Shown here in pieces: positions 15,169 through 24,800 of a stretch of DNA of 64,000 bases. Numbering within the stretch: the first letter of the stretch is position 1; each line of letters begins with the position of its first letter. Source of the DNA: Planctomycetaceae bacterium (GTDB lineage: Bacteria > Planctomycetota > Planctomycetia > Pirellulales > Pirellulaceae); NCBI GenBank assembly GCA_016794985.1, contig JAEUIQ010000069.1, forward strand, positions 1-64,000, given 5' to 3'. The notes beneath the pieces are model-generated. The model searched no databases. It had not been told where the DNA came from and saw nothing but the letters and a program-made list of their open reading frames with translations. A program made the translations under genes and the position numbers.

Positions 15169-16443
15169 ATGATTATGCGTAATGAAGATAAGAATCGGGG
15201 GCCTCAGCCGAAATCGGCGACCTTGGCGTCCGGCCGAAAGTCGTCCCCCGAAGGCGAGGTGCCTGCGGTAGCTGTTTTAGATGAGGCTGCGGGCGTCGAT
15301 CCGTATGCTTACACAGAAGCAGAACTGGAAGCTTTGCAAAATGGCGAAGCGATCGACCGCAGTGGCTTGGTTGTCAAGAACCGTTTGGCTGGGCCCGTTG
15401 TTGCTCCGGACGGTGAAGAGATGGAAGCCTTAACGGCGACCGAAGTCGCTGCCTATGCGATTGCTGATCAATTGGAGACAGGGACCGTCGTCGACTCGAC
15501 TTTCGGTGCCGAGTCATTCGTATTGCGTGACCCCAAAAAGCGAGCCTCGAATGCCGAAGCTCATTGGATGACCGAGGAAGAGAAATGGGGCCAAGGGTTT
15601 GCCTGGCCGATTGTGATATGGATGGCGATTTTGCACGTTGGTGCTGTGATTGCGATTCCATTCTTCAGTTGGGAAGCCTTGGTCGTTAGTTTGGTCTTGC
15701 ACTGGGTCAGCGGCAGCGTGGGTGTGTGCTTGGGATTCCATCGTCTGCTAACCCATGGCGGTTTCAAGACATACGATTGGGTCAAAGCGGCATTGGCGTT
15801 TGCAGGTCAGACGGCTGGTGAAGGCGGTGCCGATATGTGGATTGCGACCCACCGCAAGCACCACGCATTGTCCGATAAGCCGGGCGATCCGCACTCGCCA
15901 CACGATGGAAGTTGGTGGAGTCACATGTTGTGGATCTATCCGTTCAAGTCCACCAAAGAACGCGAGGAGTTGTTGACGCATTGGGCTCCCGATATTGCTA
16001 AAGATCCCGTGGTCTCGTGGGTCTCGAAGCATTTCTTGGCGACCCACTTCGTGGTCGGCTTCGCGCTGTTGGGCTTGGGCTACCTGTATGGTGGGTGGTC
16101 GATGGCAACCAGCTTTGTCATGTGGGGTGTGTTTGTGCGAACTGTTGCGGTGTTGCACGTCACTTGGTTTGTCAATTCCGCGAGCCACATGTCGGGTTAC
16201 CGTAATTACGAAACCACCGACGATAGCCGGAACAATTGGTGGGTTGCCATCGTGGCTTACGGTGAAGGTTGGCACAACAACCATCACGCCTATCCGCGGA
16301 TGGCAGTTCACGGCCACAAATGGTGGGAATTCGACGCGACTTGGCAATTGCTGCGATTGATGAAACTATGTGGTTTGGCTTGGGATATCGTGGACTACCG
16401 CACAAACAAAGAGAAGCGGGAACGCGAGGCAGCTAAGAAATAG
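15169..16443 (+). CDS. Membrane fatty acid desaturase, acyl-CoA delta-9 type
   Basis: About 424 residues with the three histidine boxes of integral-membrane desaturases: HRLLTH at about residue 191, HRKHH at about 228 and HNNHH at about 369. These bind the di-iron centre that inserts a cis double bond into acyl chains. Box spacing and 'WIATHRKHHALSDKPGDPHSPHDG' match the stearoyl-CoA/DesC-type family. Four or more membrane segments surround the boxes. The first 130 residues are an acidic, low-complexity extension not typical of the family. The start is uncertain: 15169 or 15175 give the N-terminus MIMRNEDK, and a more upstream ATG at 14989 is possible. A strong terminator follows at 16477. 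Confidence 0.9.
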   Translation: MIMRNEDKNRGPQPKSATLASGRKSSPEGEVPAVAVLDEAAGVDPYAYTEAELEALQNGEAIDRSGLVVKNRLAGPVVAPDGEEMEALTATEVAAYAIADQLETGTVVDSTFGAESFVLRDPKKRASNAEAHWMTEEEKWGQGFAWPIVIWMAILHVGAVIAIPFFSWEALVVSLVLHWVSGSVGVCLGFHRLLTHGGFKTYDWVKAALAFAGQTAGEGGADMWIATHRKHHALSDKPGDPHSPHDGSWWSHMLWIYPFKSTKEREELLTHWAPDIAKDPVVSWVSKHFLATHFVVGFALLGLGYLYGGWSMATSFVMWGVFVRTVAVLHVTWFVNSASHMSGYRNYETTDDSRNNWWVAIVAYGEGWHNNHHAYPRMAVHGHKWWEFDATWQLLRLMKLCGLAWDIVDYRTNKEKREREAAKK

Positions 16444-16476
16444 CTGGTGAATTGTCAGAAGACGATCCAAGTGCTG

Positions 16477-16513
16477 AAACGACGTTGCGAGCCGAGCTCC
16501 AACGTCGTTTTTT
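16477..16513 (+). terminator. Rho-independent terminator after the desaturase gene
   Basis: An 11-bp perfect stem (AAACGACGTTG at 16477-16487 with CAACGTCGTTT at 16500-16510) and a 12-base loop are followed by T residues to 16513, 34 bases after the desaturase stop codon. Confidence 0.9.
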
Positions 16514-16809
16514 CGTTTCTGGCCGCCCGCGGGCTGTTGACCAGCCCAACAAAACCGGTTGAAGCGGGCGAGTGGTCTGGTCAGGTTCACGCGGCGCAAG
16601 GCTGGCCAGGACTTGTTGAGACTAGGTCGCTTGTTGGGCCAATTTCGAGTAGACTATTGGAGCCTGTTTTCGTTATCGAGGTCGATTGGTCGTTCCTGCG
16701 GGCGTCCAAGCAACCCCACACGGCGGTGATTCAATCGTCGATTACCTAGCAGTCTCGGTACCACACAGCGGACCGGCGCTTGAGTCGGAAGCCCAATTTG
16801 GATCATGCT
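16514..16809. other. Intergenic region upstream of the sialate esterase gene
   Basis: With the preceding terminator this makes a 366-base gene-free stretch. I see no RNA gene or repeat. It should carry the promoter of the downstream esterase gene, but no -35/-10 pair stands out. Confidence 0.35.
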
Positions 16810-18402
16810 ATGCAATTGGATTCTATGGTTATCCGTTTTCTACCCACAATTCGTCGGTGTTTGTGCTGGGTTTTGATCTGTGGCAGTTGCGGGATCAGTG
16901 ACAACTGCCTTCAAGCGTTTGGTGACATTCGGCTGCCCAAGTTGTTTTGTGATTCCATGGTATTGCAGCGGCAATCGGAAGTCCATCTGTATGGAACAGC
17001 CGATCCGAATGAACCGTTGGTCCTTGTGATAACTGGCGAAGGCGAAGAAGGTCGGGAGCTGAAAACCGTCTGTAACGAGCAAGGCGAGTTCAGCTTGAAG
17101 TTTGCTCCACCACCCGTTGGTGGCCCGTACGAGTTAACCCTGACCGGTGAGAAGTCCAAAGTCGTTATTCGAGACGTTTTGGTCGGAGACGTTTGGTTGT
17201 GCGCCGGCCAATCCAACATGGCGTTTCCCATCAGCAAGTCGGACCCGGCCGAGATTGTCGCTGCAGAAACTCCGAGATCTCACTTGAGATTGCTATCGAT
17301 TCCTCAAACCGCGAGCCCACAGCCCTTGGATGACGTCGCGGGAGCTGTCGAGTGGGTCAGATCGAATCGAGAGACAGCTCTCGAGTTCTCAGCAGTTGGT
17401 TGGCACTTTGGGAGTCTGCTGCAAGAAGAACTCGATGTTCCCGTGGGATTGCTTCATGCGAGTTGGGGTGGAACAAAAGCGGAAGCGTGGATTTCGATGG
17501 AGGCATTATCGAGCGAAACGAGCCTCGAATCGTTGTTGGAGAACTCAAACCCTCTCGACGAGAGTAGCAAGCGACAAGATCATTCGGCCAGTCTCTACAA
17601 TGGCATGATTTCTCCATTGCGGCGATTTCCAATTAAAGGAGTTGTCTGGTATCAAGGCGAAGCGAATGTGGGCCGTGGTCAACAATATGGTACGCTCTTA
17701 CCGCTCTTGATTGCGGATTGGCGCAAACAGTGGGATTCACAGCACCTGCCCTTCCTGTTCGTGCAGTTGGCTCCGTTTCGCTACAAGAGTTTGTCGCCGC
17801 AAGCCCTGCCAGAACTGTGGGATGCCCAGCTCAAAACATACAAGCAGGTTCCCAGGACCGGAATGATCGTGATTTCTGATCTGGGAAATCACGACGACGT
17901 CCATCCGGTTCGTAAGCAGGAAGTTGGGCGGCGGCTCGGGATTTGGGCCTTGGCTGAAGTTTATCAGGGGCGGCAATTGCAGCCAATTGAAAACCCCGCA
18001 TTGTCTACGGATGTCGTTCCGAGCAATACCACGACACCAAACGAGGCGACCTCAACGACGACCCCTGACGCCACACCCCATAGTGGGCCGTTATTCCGCG
18101 AAGCGAAAGTAGAAGAGAACCGGGTGGTAGTTAGTTTCTTTGCCGGAGAAGGCTTGCGATCCAGCGACGAGCAACCGCTCCGTGAGTTCTTAATTGCGGG
18201 CGAAGATCAGGTCTTTCACCCGGCAAACGCGGTCATTGATGGAGACCGAATTGTTGTTTCGAGTGATCAAGTTTCGCACCCGGTTGCCGTCCGATTTTCT
18301 TGGAACGACACGCCAAACTCCAATTTGGTCAATTTGGCCGGTCTGCCAGCCAGTCCGTTCCGTACCGACAATTTCCCGTTGAGTTCGCCCAAGCTGCGGT
18401 GA
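16810..18402 (+). CDS. Secreted sialate O-acetylesterase (SASA family)
   Basis: About 530 residues with a hydrophobic export signal near residues 10-35. The family's catalytic Ser is in 'CAGQSNM' (Ser135) and the DxxH block is 'NHDDVHP' (Asp362, His365); 'LLHASWGGTKAEAW' and 'VVWYQGEANV' are further family landmarks. It should remove O-acetyl groups from sialic acids or other acetylated polysaccharides outside the cytoplasm. A Thr/Pro-rich insertion (about residues 400-430) separates the catalytic domain from a beta-rich C-terminus. The start is either ATG at 16810 or at 16825. All catalytic residues are intact. Confidence 0.88.
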   Translation: MQLDSMVIRFLPTIRRCLCWVLICGSCGISDNCLQAFGDIRLPKLFCDSMVLQRQSEVHLYGTADPNEPLVLVITGEGEEGRELKTVCNEQGEFSLKFAPPPVGGPYELTLTGEKSKVVIRDVLVGDVWLCAGQSNMAFPISKSDPAEIVAAETPRSHLRLLSIPQTASPQPLDDVAGAVEWVRSNRETALEFSAVGWHFGSLLQEELDVPVGLLHASWGGTKAEAWISMEALSSETSLESLLENSNPLDESSKRQDHSASLYNGMISPLRRFPIKGVVWYQGEANVGRGQQYGTLLPLLIADWRKQWDSQHLPFLFVQLAPFRYKSLSPQALPELWDAQLKTYKQVPRTGMIVISDLGNHDDVHPVRKQEVGRRLGIWALAEVYQGRQLQPIENPALSTDVVPSNTTTPNEATSTTTPDATPHSGPLFREAKVEENRVVVSFFAGEGLRSSDEQPLREFLIAGEDQVFHPANAVIDGDRIVVSSDQVSHPVAVRFSWNDTPNSNLVNLAGLPASPFRTDNFPLSSPKLR

Positions 18403-18429
18403 TTCTCGCAAGTCCATGTTGGCTGATTG

Positions 18430-19716
18430 CTACCGAATCGGCACACGAATCGAATGGGGCCATTGTTCGGGAGACAGACCCAGCACTTCTACTGTGGCCG
18501 CATCGCTCAATACTTCGTAAGGATAGCCGGTCTCGGGATTCGTTACGTACTCGGGTGGATTCGTGTTCAGCGCCTTCGCAAGGCCCAGTACCCACGCTTC
18601 ACATCGAGCGCGATCATCGGCGATCCGACGAAGGGCTTTCAAAGTGTTTGGTAATAGTAGCTCGACCGAAATCTGAGGATACTTTTCCAATTGATTGGCA
18701 GCTGAAATTTGGTCATCGAGTGAGTTCAGTACTTTTTTCCCTTCGAAATACGGAAATCTCTGCAATTCGATCAAGCGTCGCATGATGTCCAAATAGAACA
18801 CTTGATCTTCATCAATGTAGCGTTGGACGGCACGAGCTTTGATCAAGTGCATGCCTTCACCAGTCAACGCGTCCGACTCCTCTTTGCTCAATAATGAGAG
18901 ATAGTGACCATGACGGACGATTTCAAATGTTTGTAGTCCGATCGCTCGGTCCGTCTGCCACGGGACGGTCTCGTCGGGCCACTGGGCCATCTGCCGCATC
19001 AACAGTTCGTAAATCGCCTGCACATCGGTGCGGCTCGTCGCAGGCTCGCGAACCACAGCTTCCACCAAATGCAACCATTTGACTCGAAGGTCCACTGCGG
19101 CAAGTCGCGAAAGCAGGTGGCCGTCCTCCGCCAGTAACCGAATGATGCGTCCTGCGTACGACAATGCGGCGATGGCGTTGGCGTTGTCCTCGCGACTGGC
19201 AGCGTCCAGTCCCGCGATCAGTTCCAATCCACACAAAGCCGTCGCACGGTCGATAAACTTCGTGTCCGCGAACCATCCTTCCGCGGCGAGCCACTGAAAG
19301 CTGCTTTGCGAGCCATCCAAAGCTTTACGGGCGGCGGCGTGCGGTCCGGCGTAGAATTTCAGAAACCCCGCCGCGCTTTCCAGGCTCACGGCATTGGCTG
19401 AAACTCGTCCATCAGAATAGAAGTCCGGTAAACGCTTCAGGATTCGTTCGGTTTGGGCATCATCCAATATTTCATGAACGCGACCCGCGAAGCTCTCTGG
19501 GTTCAAAGCGCCTACATTTCGTCGACCGTCGATTTGTTCCGGAAGCGCGCGGTCCGCTGAAAGCCGCCGCAGTTCATCTTGCAACGGCGTGCTAGAGCTT
19601 TGTTTGGTTTTTTCCAATTTCGCCGCCAATGTTACCATGTCGGCGACATCTACTTCCGCACCACGACAGCCAGCCAAGGCTAGGCTGAGAAGCAAAAAAT
19701 AACCGATACGATTCAT
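18430..19716 (-). CDS. Lipoprotein of unknown function
   Basis: 428 residues with a lipoprotein signal: hydrophobic core 'IGYFLLLSLALAGC' and lipobox Leu14-Ala-Gly-Cys17. The mature part is mostly helical with no motif I recognise, and resembles other large planctomycete lipoproteins without known role. Stop codons of this gene and the esterase gene face each other 27 bases apart, with no obvious shared terminator. Its neighbours upstream on the same strand are the aldo/keto reductase and ribosomal genes, 107 bases away. Confidence 0.75.
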   Translation of the reverse strand: MNRIGYFLLLSLALAGCRGAEVDVADMVTLAAKLEKTKQSSSTPLQDELRRLSADRALPEQIDGRRNVGALNPESFAGRVHEILDDAQTERILKRLPDFYSDGRVSANAVSLESAAGFLKFYAGPHAAARKALDGSQSSFQWLAAEGWFADTKFIDRATALCGLELIAGLDAASREDNANAIAALSYAGRIIRLLAEDGHLLSRLAAVDLRVKWLHLVEAVVREPATSRTDVQAIYELLMRQMAQWPDETVPWQTDRAIGLQTFEIVRHGHYLSLLSKEESDALTGEGMHLIKARAVQRYIDEDQVFYLDIMRRLIELQRFPYFEGKKVLNSLDDQISAANQLEKYPQISVELLLPNTLKALRRIADDRARCEAWVLGLAKALNTNPPEYVTNPETGYPYEVLSDAATVEVLGLSPEQWPHSIRVPIR

Positions 19717-19822
19717 CTGAAATCACCCAATTGGGAAAGTGTCCAATGGGTGTTGTCCCTTAAACGGGGTGAGGGCGTAAAGACCAATCTTCTCATGCAG
19801 GCCAAAATTGGGATGCTTGAAG

Positions 19823-20770
19823 CTAGCAAACAGCAACCGGGTCGTTATTCTCGGGTCGGCCTTCGGTATAAAACCAATTGTGAATCGGAGCCAATCGTCG
19901 TTGCAATTCGGCAACCGCATCCATATCCAAAGGTTCTTCGACCCACCGGCACCACTGAGCCACCCGATCGGGGTCCGCGGAGCCGGCAATGCAGGAAGCA
20001 AAACTGGTATTTGCAACGGAGAACTGGAGCGCGATTTTTGCCAACTCCCAGCCTTGCTGCCGACAGAAATTCAAGACGTGTTCCCGAACTTCACGCACGT
20101 GGGGGGGCGCCTTATGCCAAACCGGCAAAGGAGCATCGGCCAGCAACCTCGCACTGAACGGCGCCGCATTCAAGATTCCCACGCCTCGGCCTTGAAGGAA
20201 AGGAACAAGATCTTGAAGCATTGTGTTTTGGAGAGTGTAATGATTGTACGAAAGAACAAAATCCAAGTTAGTCTGTCGCAAGACCTCGGAGAAGATCTTC
20301 ATCGGATACCCGGAAATGCCAATCCATCTCACTTTGCCACTTTGTTGAATGCTTCGCAGGGCCGGCAGCGTCTCTTCGATCACCTGTCGAATGTCCACAA
20401 ACTCGATGTCGTGACAAACAATCAAATCCAGGTGTTCGACACGCATTCGTTCTAGGCTAATGTCGATGCTTTCGTGCACACGACGTGCCGAAAAGTCGAA
20501 TCGTTGCGGGGCGTACCGCCCCAGTTTGGTACACAGATAATAAGAATCGCGAGGGACTTCGGGCAATACTTTTCCGAGCAAGCACTCGCTGAGCCCTCGA
20601 CCGTAGTACGGTGAAGTATCAATAAAGTTCATGCCGTGTTCGAGGGCGACATGTACACAACGAATGGCTTGGTTCAAATCAACCGAGCGAAATTCTTGCC
20701 CCAAAGAGGAGGCACCAAAAGACAGCTTGGAGACCGAGATACCTGTCTGACCCAGTTTCCGCCGTTCCAT
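19823..20770 (-). CDS. Aldo/keto reductase (L-galactose dehydrogenase-like)
   Basis: 315 residues of the NAD(P)H-dependent (beta/alpha)8 aldo/keto reductase family. The catalytic tetrad is complete: Asp and Tyr in 'FIDTSPYYGRGLSE', Lys in 'LCTKLGRY' and His in 'LIVCHDIEF'. The 'TSPYYG.LSE' and following segment resemble the L-galactose/L-fucose dehydrogenase branch, so a sugar lactone step is possible. ATG at 20770 gives the canonical 'MERRKLGQTG' start 4 bases after rpsG ends; a longer start at 20809 would overlap rpsG by 35 bases. It seems to be the last gene of the rpsL-rpsG transcript. Confidence 0.87.
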   Translation of the reverse strand: MERRKLGQTGISVSKLSFGASSLGQEFRSVDLNQAIRCVHVALEHGMNFIDTSPYYGRGLSECLLGKVLPEVPRDSYYLCTKLGRYAPQRFDFSARRVHESIDISLERMRVEHLDLIVCHDIEFVDIRQVIEETLPALRSIQQSGKVRWIGISGYPMKIFSEVLRQTNLDFVLSYNHYTLQNTMLQDLVPFLQGRGVGILNAAPFSARLLADAPLPVWHKAPPHVREVREHVLNFCRQQGWELAKIALQFSVANTSFASCIAGSADPDRVAQWCRWVEEPLDMDAVAELQRRLAPIHNWFYTEGRPENNDPVAVC

Positions 20771-20774
20771 AGGT

Positions 20775-21245
20775 CTACCAAGCGAAGTGGGCAAATGCCT
20801 TGTTCGCATCCGCCATGCGGTGCGTGTTTTCGCGTTTGGTCATCGCTGCGCCTTCACGACGATAGGCCGACAGCAGTTCTTCGGCCAACTTCTCAGCCGT
20901 TGGGCGACCCTTCTTGCCGCGAATGGCTTCCAATATCCAGCGAATCGCGAGTGATTGTTGCCGATTGCGGTTCACTTGCATCGGAACTTGGTAAGACGCA
21001 CCACCAACCCGCTTTGAGCGAACTTCAACGTGCGGCTTTACGTTCTCGACTGCCTGTGTGAAAACTTCGATGCTTTCTTGGTCCGGCAATTTCGAAGCGA
21101 TGATGTCCAGAGCATCATAGACCACATTCAGAGCCACTGACTTCTTGCCGTCGTACATCAGGCAGTTGACAAACTTGCTCAACAGCAAGCTGTTGAACTT
21201 GGCATCGGGACGAAGGCTGGTGCGGCTGGCGGTAATCTTACCCAT
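20775..21245 (-). CDS. rpsG: 30S ribosomal protein S7
   Basis: 156 residues, the usual bacterial length, with recognisable S7 segments '[18 protein letters not shown]', '[16 protein letters not shown]', 'LAIRWI' and '[20 protein letters not shown]'. S7 binds the 3' major domain of 16S rRNA, starts its assembly and lines the exit site. It lies 64 bases after rpsL. The next gene is an aldo/keto reductase, not fusA, unlike the classical str operon. Confidence 0.98.
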   Translation of the reverse strand: MGKITASRTSLRPDAKFNSLLLSKFVNCLMYDGKKSVALNVVYDALDIIASKLPDQESIEVFTQAVENVKPHVEVRSKRVGGASYQVPMQVNRNRQQSLAIRWILEAIRGKKGRPTAEKLAEELLSAYRREGAAMTKRENTHRMADANKAFAHFAW

Positions 21246-21309
21246 GGGATCGAACTCGTACTACTGGAACCGAAAAACTGAGGAACTAAACCAAACTTGA
21301 CTTCAAAGA

Positions 21310-21723
21310 CTATTTCTTCTTGGGAGCGCCCTTGGCAGCAGCGCCACCCTTGCCCTTGCTCTTCTTGGCACCGTATCGGCTGCGTGATTGATTTCGCTTG
21401 TCCACGCCCAACGTGTCGCGGCAACCACGAATCACTTGGTAACGAACACCGGGAAGGTCGCGAACACGACCACCGCGAATCAAAACAATCGAGTGTTCCT
21501 GCAGGTTGTGACCTTCACCAGGAATATAGACCGTTACTTCCTTGCCGTTGGTCAATCGCACACGAGTGATCTTGCGGAGCGCCGAATTCGGTTTCTTCGG
21601 CGTCATGGTTTTCACCTGCAAACAAACGCCTTGCTTCTGCGGACAACGCTCCAAAACCGGGGATTTGGAGAATTTTCGTTTGGCCTGGCGGCGTTTGCGG
21701 ATCAATTGGTTAATGGTTGGCAT
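21310..21723 (-). CDS. rpsL: 30S ribosomal protein S12
   Basis: 137 residues. Conserved S12 segments: '[12 protein letters not shown]', 'CPQKQGVC', '[12 protein letters not shown]' with Lys43 intact, '[10 protein letters not shown]' and '[12 protein letters not shown]'. S12 sits in the decoding centre and helps proofreading. In the last segment Arg88 (codon CGC) stands where E. coli has Lys88; K-to-R changes at this site are known to give streptomycin resistance. The C-terminus has a Lys/Gly/Ala-rich tail of about 15 residues beyond the usual length. A plausible promoter lies 38-66 bases upstream. Confidence 0.98.
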   Translation of the reverse strand: MPTINQLIRKRRQAKRKFSKSPVLERCPQKQGVCLQVKTMTPKKPNSALRKITRVRLTNGKEVTVYIPGEGHNLQEHSIVLIRGGRVRDLPGVRYQVIRGCRDTLGVDKRNQSRSRYGAKKSKGKGGAAAKGAPKKK

Positions 21724-21760
21724 GCGATTTCACATCATGACAAAGTACGATCAGATCCCG

Positions 21761-21789
21761 AATTTACGGGAAACACTTGGCTCTCCCAA
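21761..21789 (-). promoter_or_regulatory. Candidate promoter of rpsL-rpsG
   Basis: On the minus strand TTGGGA (21784-21789) and TAAATT (21761-21766) are spaced by 17 bases, each 4 of 6 matches to sigma-70 consensus. The start would fall near 21754, giving a leader of about 30 bases before rpsL. Short inverted repeats (CCCAA/TTGGG, CCCG/CGGG) overlap it. Confidence 0.4.
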
Positions 21790-21829
21790 TTTTGGGAACT
21801 CGGAAGTTTAACGAGCCCGCGCGTGATCG

Positions 21830-24800
21830 TCAAGCGAATCGCCAGGAAAAACGCAAGCGAAGGATGCGACAAACAAGAAAACTAAGTCCTAGCAGCAAGA
21901 GAAGCGTCAAAAGCCAGACCTGGCCACCAGCCAGCCATACCCCACCTGCGACGATCAACCACCCAAAATCGCCCCAAACAACCGGATTTGGTACAAAGCG
22001 CGGCCAAAACGCGCCCAGGAACCAGATCGAAATAAACAGTGAAACAACCAAAAACCAACCCCAAATCGGTTCGCCTGCCAACTCATTCGGCGGCAATCCA
22101 GGTTCGGCGATTGTATTGATTTTCGTAGACATTCCGGGCAAAAGCCAATTTCCTGCGTCGGGCCAGGGTTCTTCCGCCATCTTTACCAGCGGATGACCGG
22201 CGGGCCAACCTCGACCTAAATCTTCCTGATTCCAGTCCGTTGTTTTGCGCGCCAAGACTTCCTGGACGTTGAAACTGGATTCTGGTGCGAGTGGCGTCGC
22301 CTGTCGAAGCAGGTCCTCAGGACATGTTGTTCCCCGAAATCCGGAAAGATGCACGGGCACCTTTCCCTCTGCGACGATTTCTGGCAAGGAAAACGCCATC
22401 TGTTCAGCCGCCGATTGCCACAGAACCTGAAGCGTGATTAGCGAGTAGTCTTCCAAGGGGTCTAGCGAAAGCCGAAGCGTTCGCCCGGTTGACGCATCCG
22501 CCACCGATACCAGATCGCTCGCGTTGTCGTTGTTCTCGATTGGAGGCGGCTGATTGGACGTTGGCAGCAGCGTCGCAATCGCCGGATTTTGATCGACCCA
22601 CCCGCGCAGGACCGTGGCCTCGACCGGCACACGAACCATCGCGGAGGACTGGCGATGATTTCGCAGGAGAATTTGCAACAGCGCCTCCACCTGGCCCGGA
22701 GTTTCCGTGTGGGATCCCTTGGTTTGCGAGTTCCCCGTCGAGCGAACCAAAACCAATCGACTGGCCAGCACCTCGACTGCCGCAGAGTCCGACTCTGCCG
22801 TTTGACTCACCGATGTCACGAGATCGACCGGGTTAACACTCCCCGTCTCATTCGGTGAGAGTGCGGGCCTGCCTATTGCAGCGGGTTCAGACGTTTCCCC
22901 CATGTTTGGCGAACGAACCAGGAACAATTGGTCGATGTTGTCCGCCGAATCGGTCGCTACGACAAACGTTTGCGGGGCTTGCAGCGCGCCAAGATTTTCG
23001 TTGGATGTCGGCAGTTGCCAAATGGAACTGGAGTCTTGTATTTGCAGCGTCTGGTTCACTTCTAGCGGCGGGAGAAACCTGGCCCAAGGGAGTCGAACGG
23101 AGCCTTGGACTCCGAGTGGAACATCGGCCGTCATGTTGAATTTCAAAGTTCCGTTGAGCGGAGACCGCAGCAGCACCATCACTTCATCGGACGTGGCAAG
23201 TCGTTGCTGAATCGTCCATGCTACCTCGTTCTGTTGGGCTGTCGTAATTACCAAGCTTTGAATTTTAGTTCCGCTTGGCAAGCGAAACGGCAATTGACCT
23301 AACTCGCCGTGTGAAACTTTCAATTCTCCATCCATGGTGATGGTGGCTGACGTTTCGCGGAGCTGCACGTCTTGCCGCAAGGTGCCGGATACTTGAGTCG
23401 GTTGCAGCGACAACTTTCCGAGAATCGGATGCGGTCCCTCTTTCACGGAGGGCGTTACTTCATAAACAAAAACATTGGATAGGTTGGGCTTTATTGTCTC
23501 TACAGATTCGGCGCTCGGAGTCCTTGCCGTTGATCCGGGGTCCGTTTCCCGCGAAGTTTGCGCGGCGCGGGCATTTTCTACTTCAATCATGTTGGCGCGA
23601 CGATAGTTGGTTCGTGCCAACTCCGCCGTGCGATAAACAAGACCCTCCGCGACTCGGAGAACCAGCCAATTTCGGACCTGAGTGTCCATCGGGTGCAAGA
23701 TTTCGATCTGCGGTGGGATCACCACGCCGAAACTTCGCTCGCGATACTCCCACGGAATCGTGATGGTTTCGTGAGGCGGATGATCTTTGGAAAACAGGAG
23801 TCGATAAACAGGACCCGATTTGGCATTGGTGGGTCGTTGGACCTCCGGCAATCGATCGAGCGACCAGGTGCTCGAGCTCGATTGAAAACCGGTTGGCAGA
23901 ACCAAACGCGGATCAACCTGAAACAGCCATTCAGATCGATACTTGAGTGCCGGACCAAGTGTCATTCGAAGTTCGCATTGAGTCTGCTGTGGTTGAATCG
24001 ACAACCAAGTTTCTACGCTCGGAGGTACGCCTTCATTTGATTGTCGATTTACTTCCACCAGTAAACGTTTGATTCGATCGATGCGAAAACGTCGTTGGAT
24101 TGACGAACGAAAACGTTGCTGAGGATTGTCTTGATCAATGGCCACCGCTTGCAACCCGTTGGGCACGCCGTTAAGCACAACGTACGATTCACTGGTCCCG
24201 AGCGTCGCCAACTCCAAACTTGTTTTAGTCGATTGCAAGTCGTAAGCGATCGAAAGGATATTCGTACCATTCTCCAACGGAACGGCGATCCGATCACTTC
24301 GGCGCTGAAACAATACCGGGACGCCGTTGACTCGGACTTGACGGATTACATGTTCCCCGGTGGTGCTCGAAGGCAAAAAGTAGGTTCGTTTGCTCTGAGT
24401 TCGACAAGTGTATTGTGTGGTCAATCGAAAGAACCGCTCCAGCTGCGCGTCATACTCCACGGTATGTTGGGCGTTGCGCACCTCCAGGTCGTTGACTGCC
24501 ATCGTTGACTGCGGTTGCTCCGTCAAGGTTCGATACAGTTCCGGAGAAAGATAAACCACATTCGCGATGGGTTTTTGTTCCGCATCGACCGGAACTACCA
24601 CCGCTTGGTAATCGTCTGGTGTGGGCAGTATCGAGTTGGCGGTGAGCGGCTTCCCTTCCGGAACCGAACGTTCTTGTGGGTAACGTGAGCCGTGCTCGCT
24701 CGTCACCGATGTTGAAGCTAGTGAATCGTGTCCGCTCGTTTGACTCAATCCAAGACCCAAGGCGATCGCCCCTATCCACAAGCTACTCGGAGCCGTGCGG

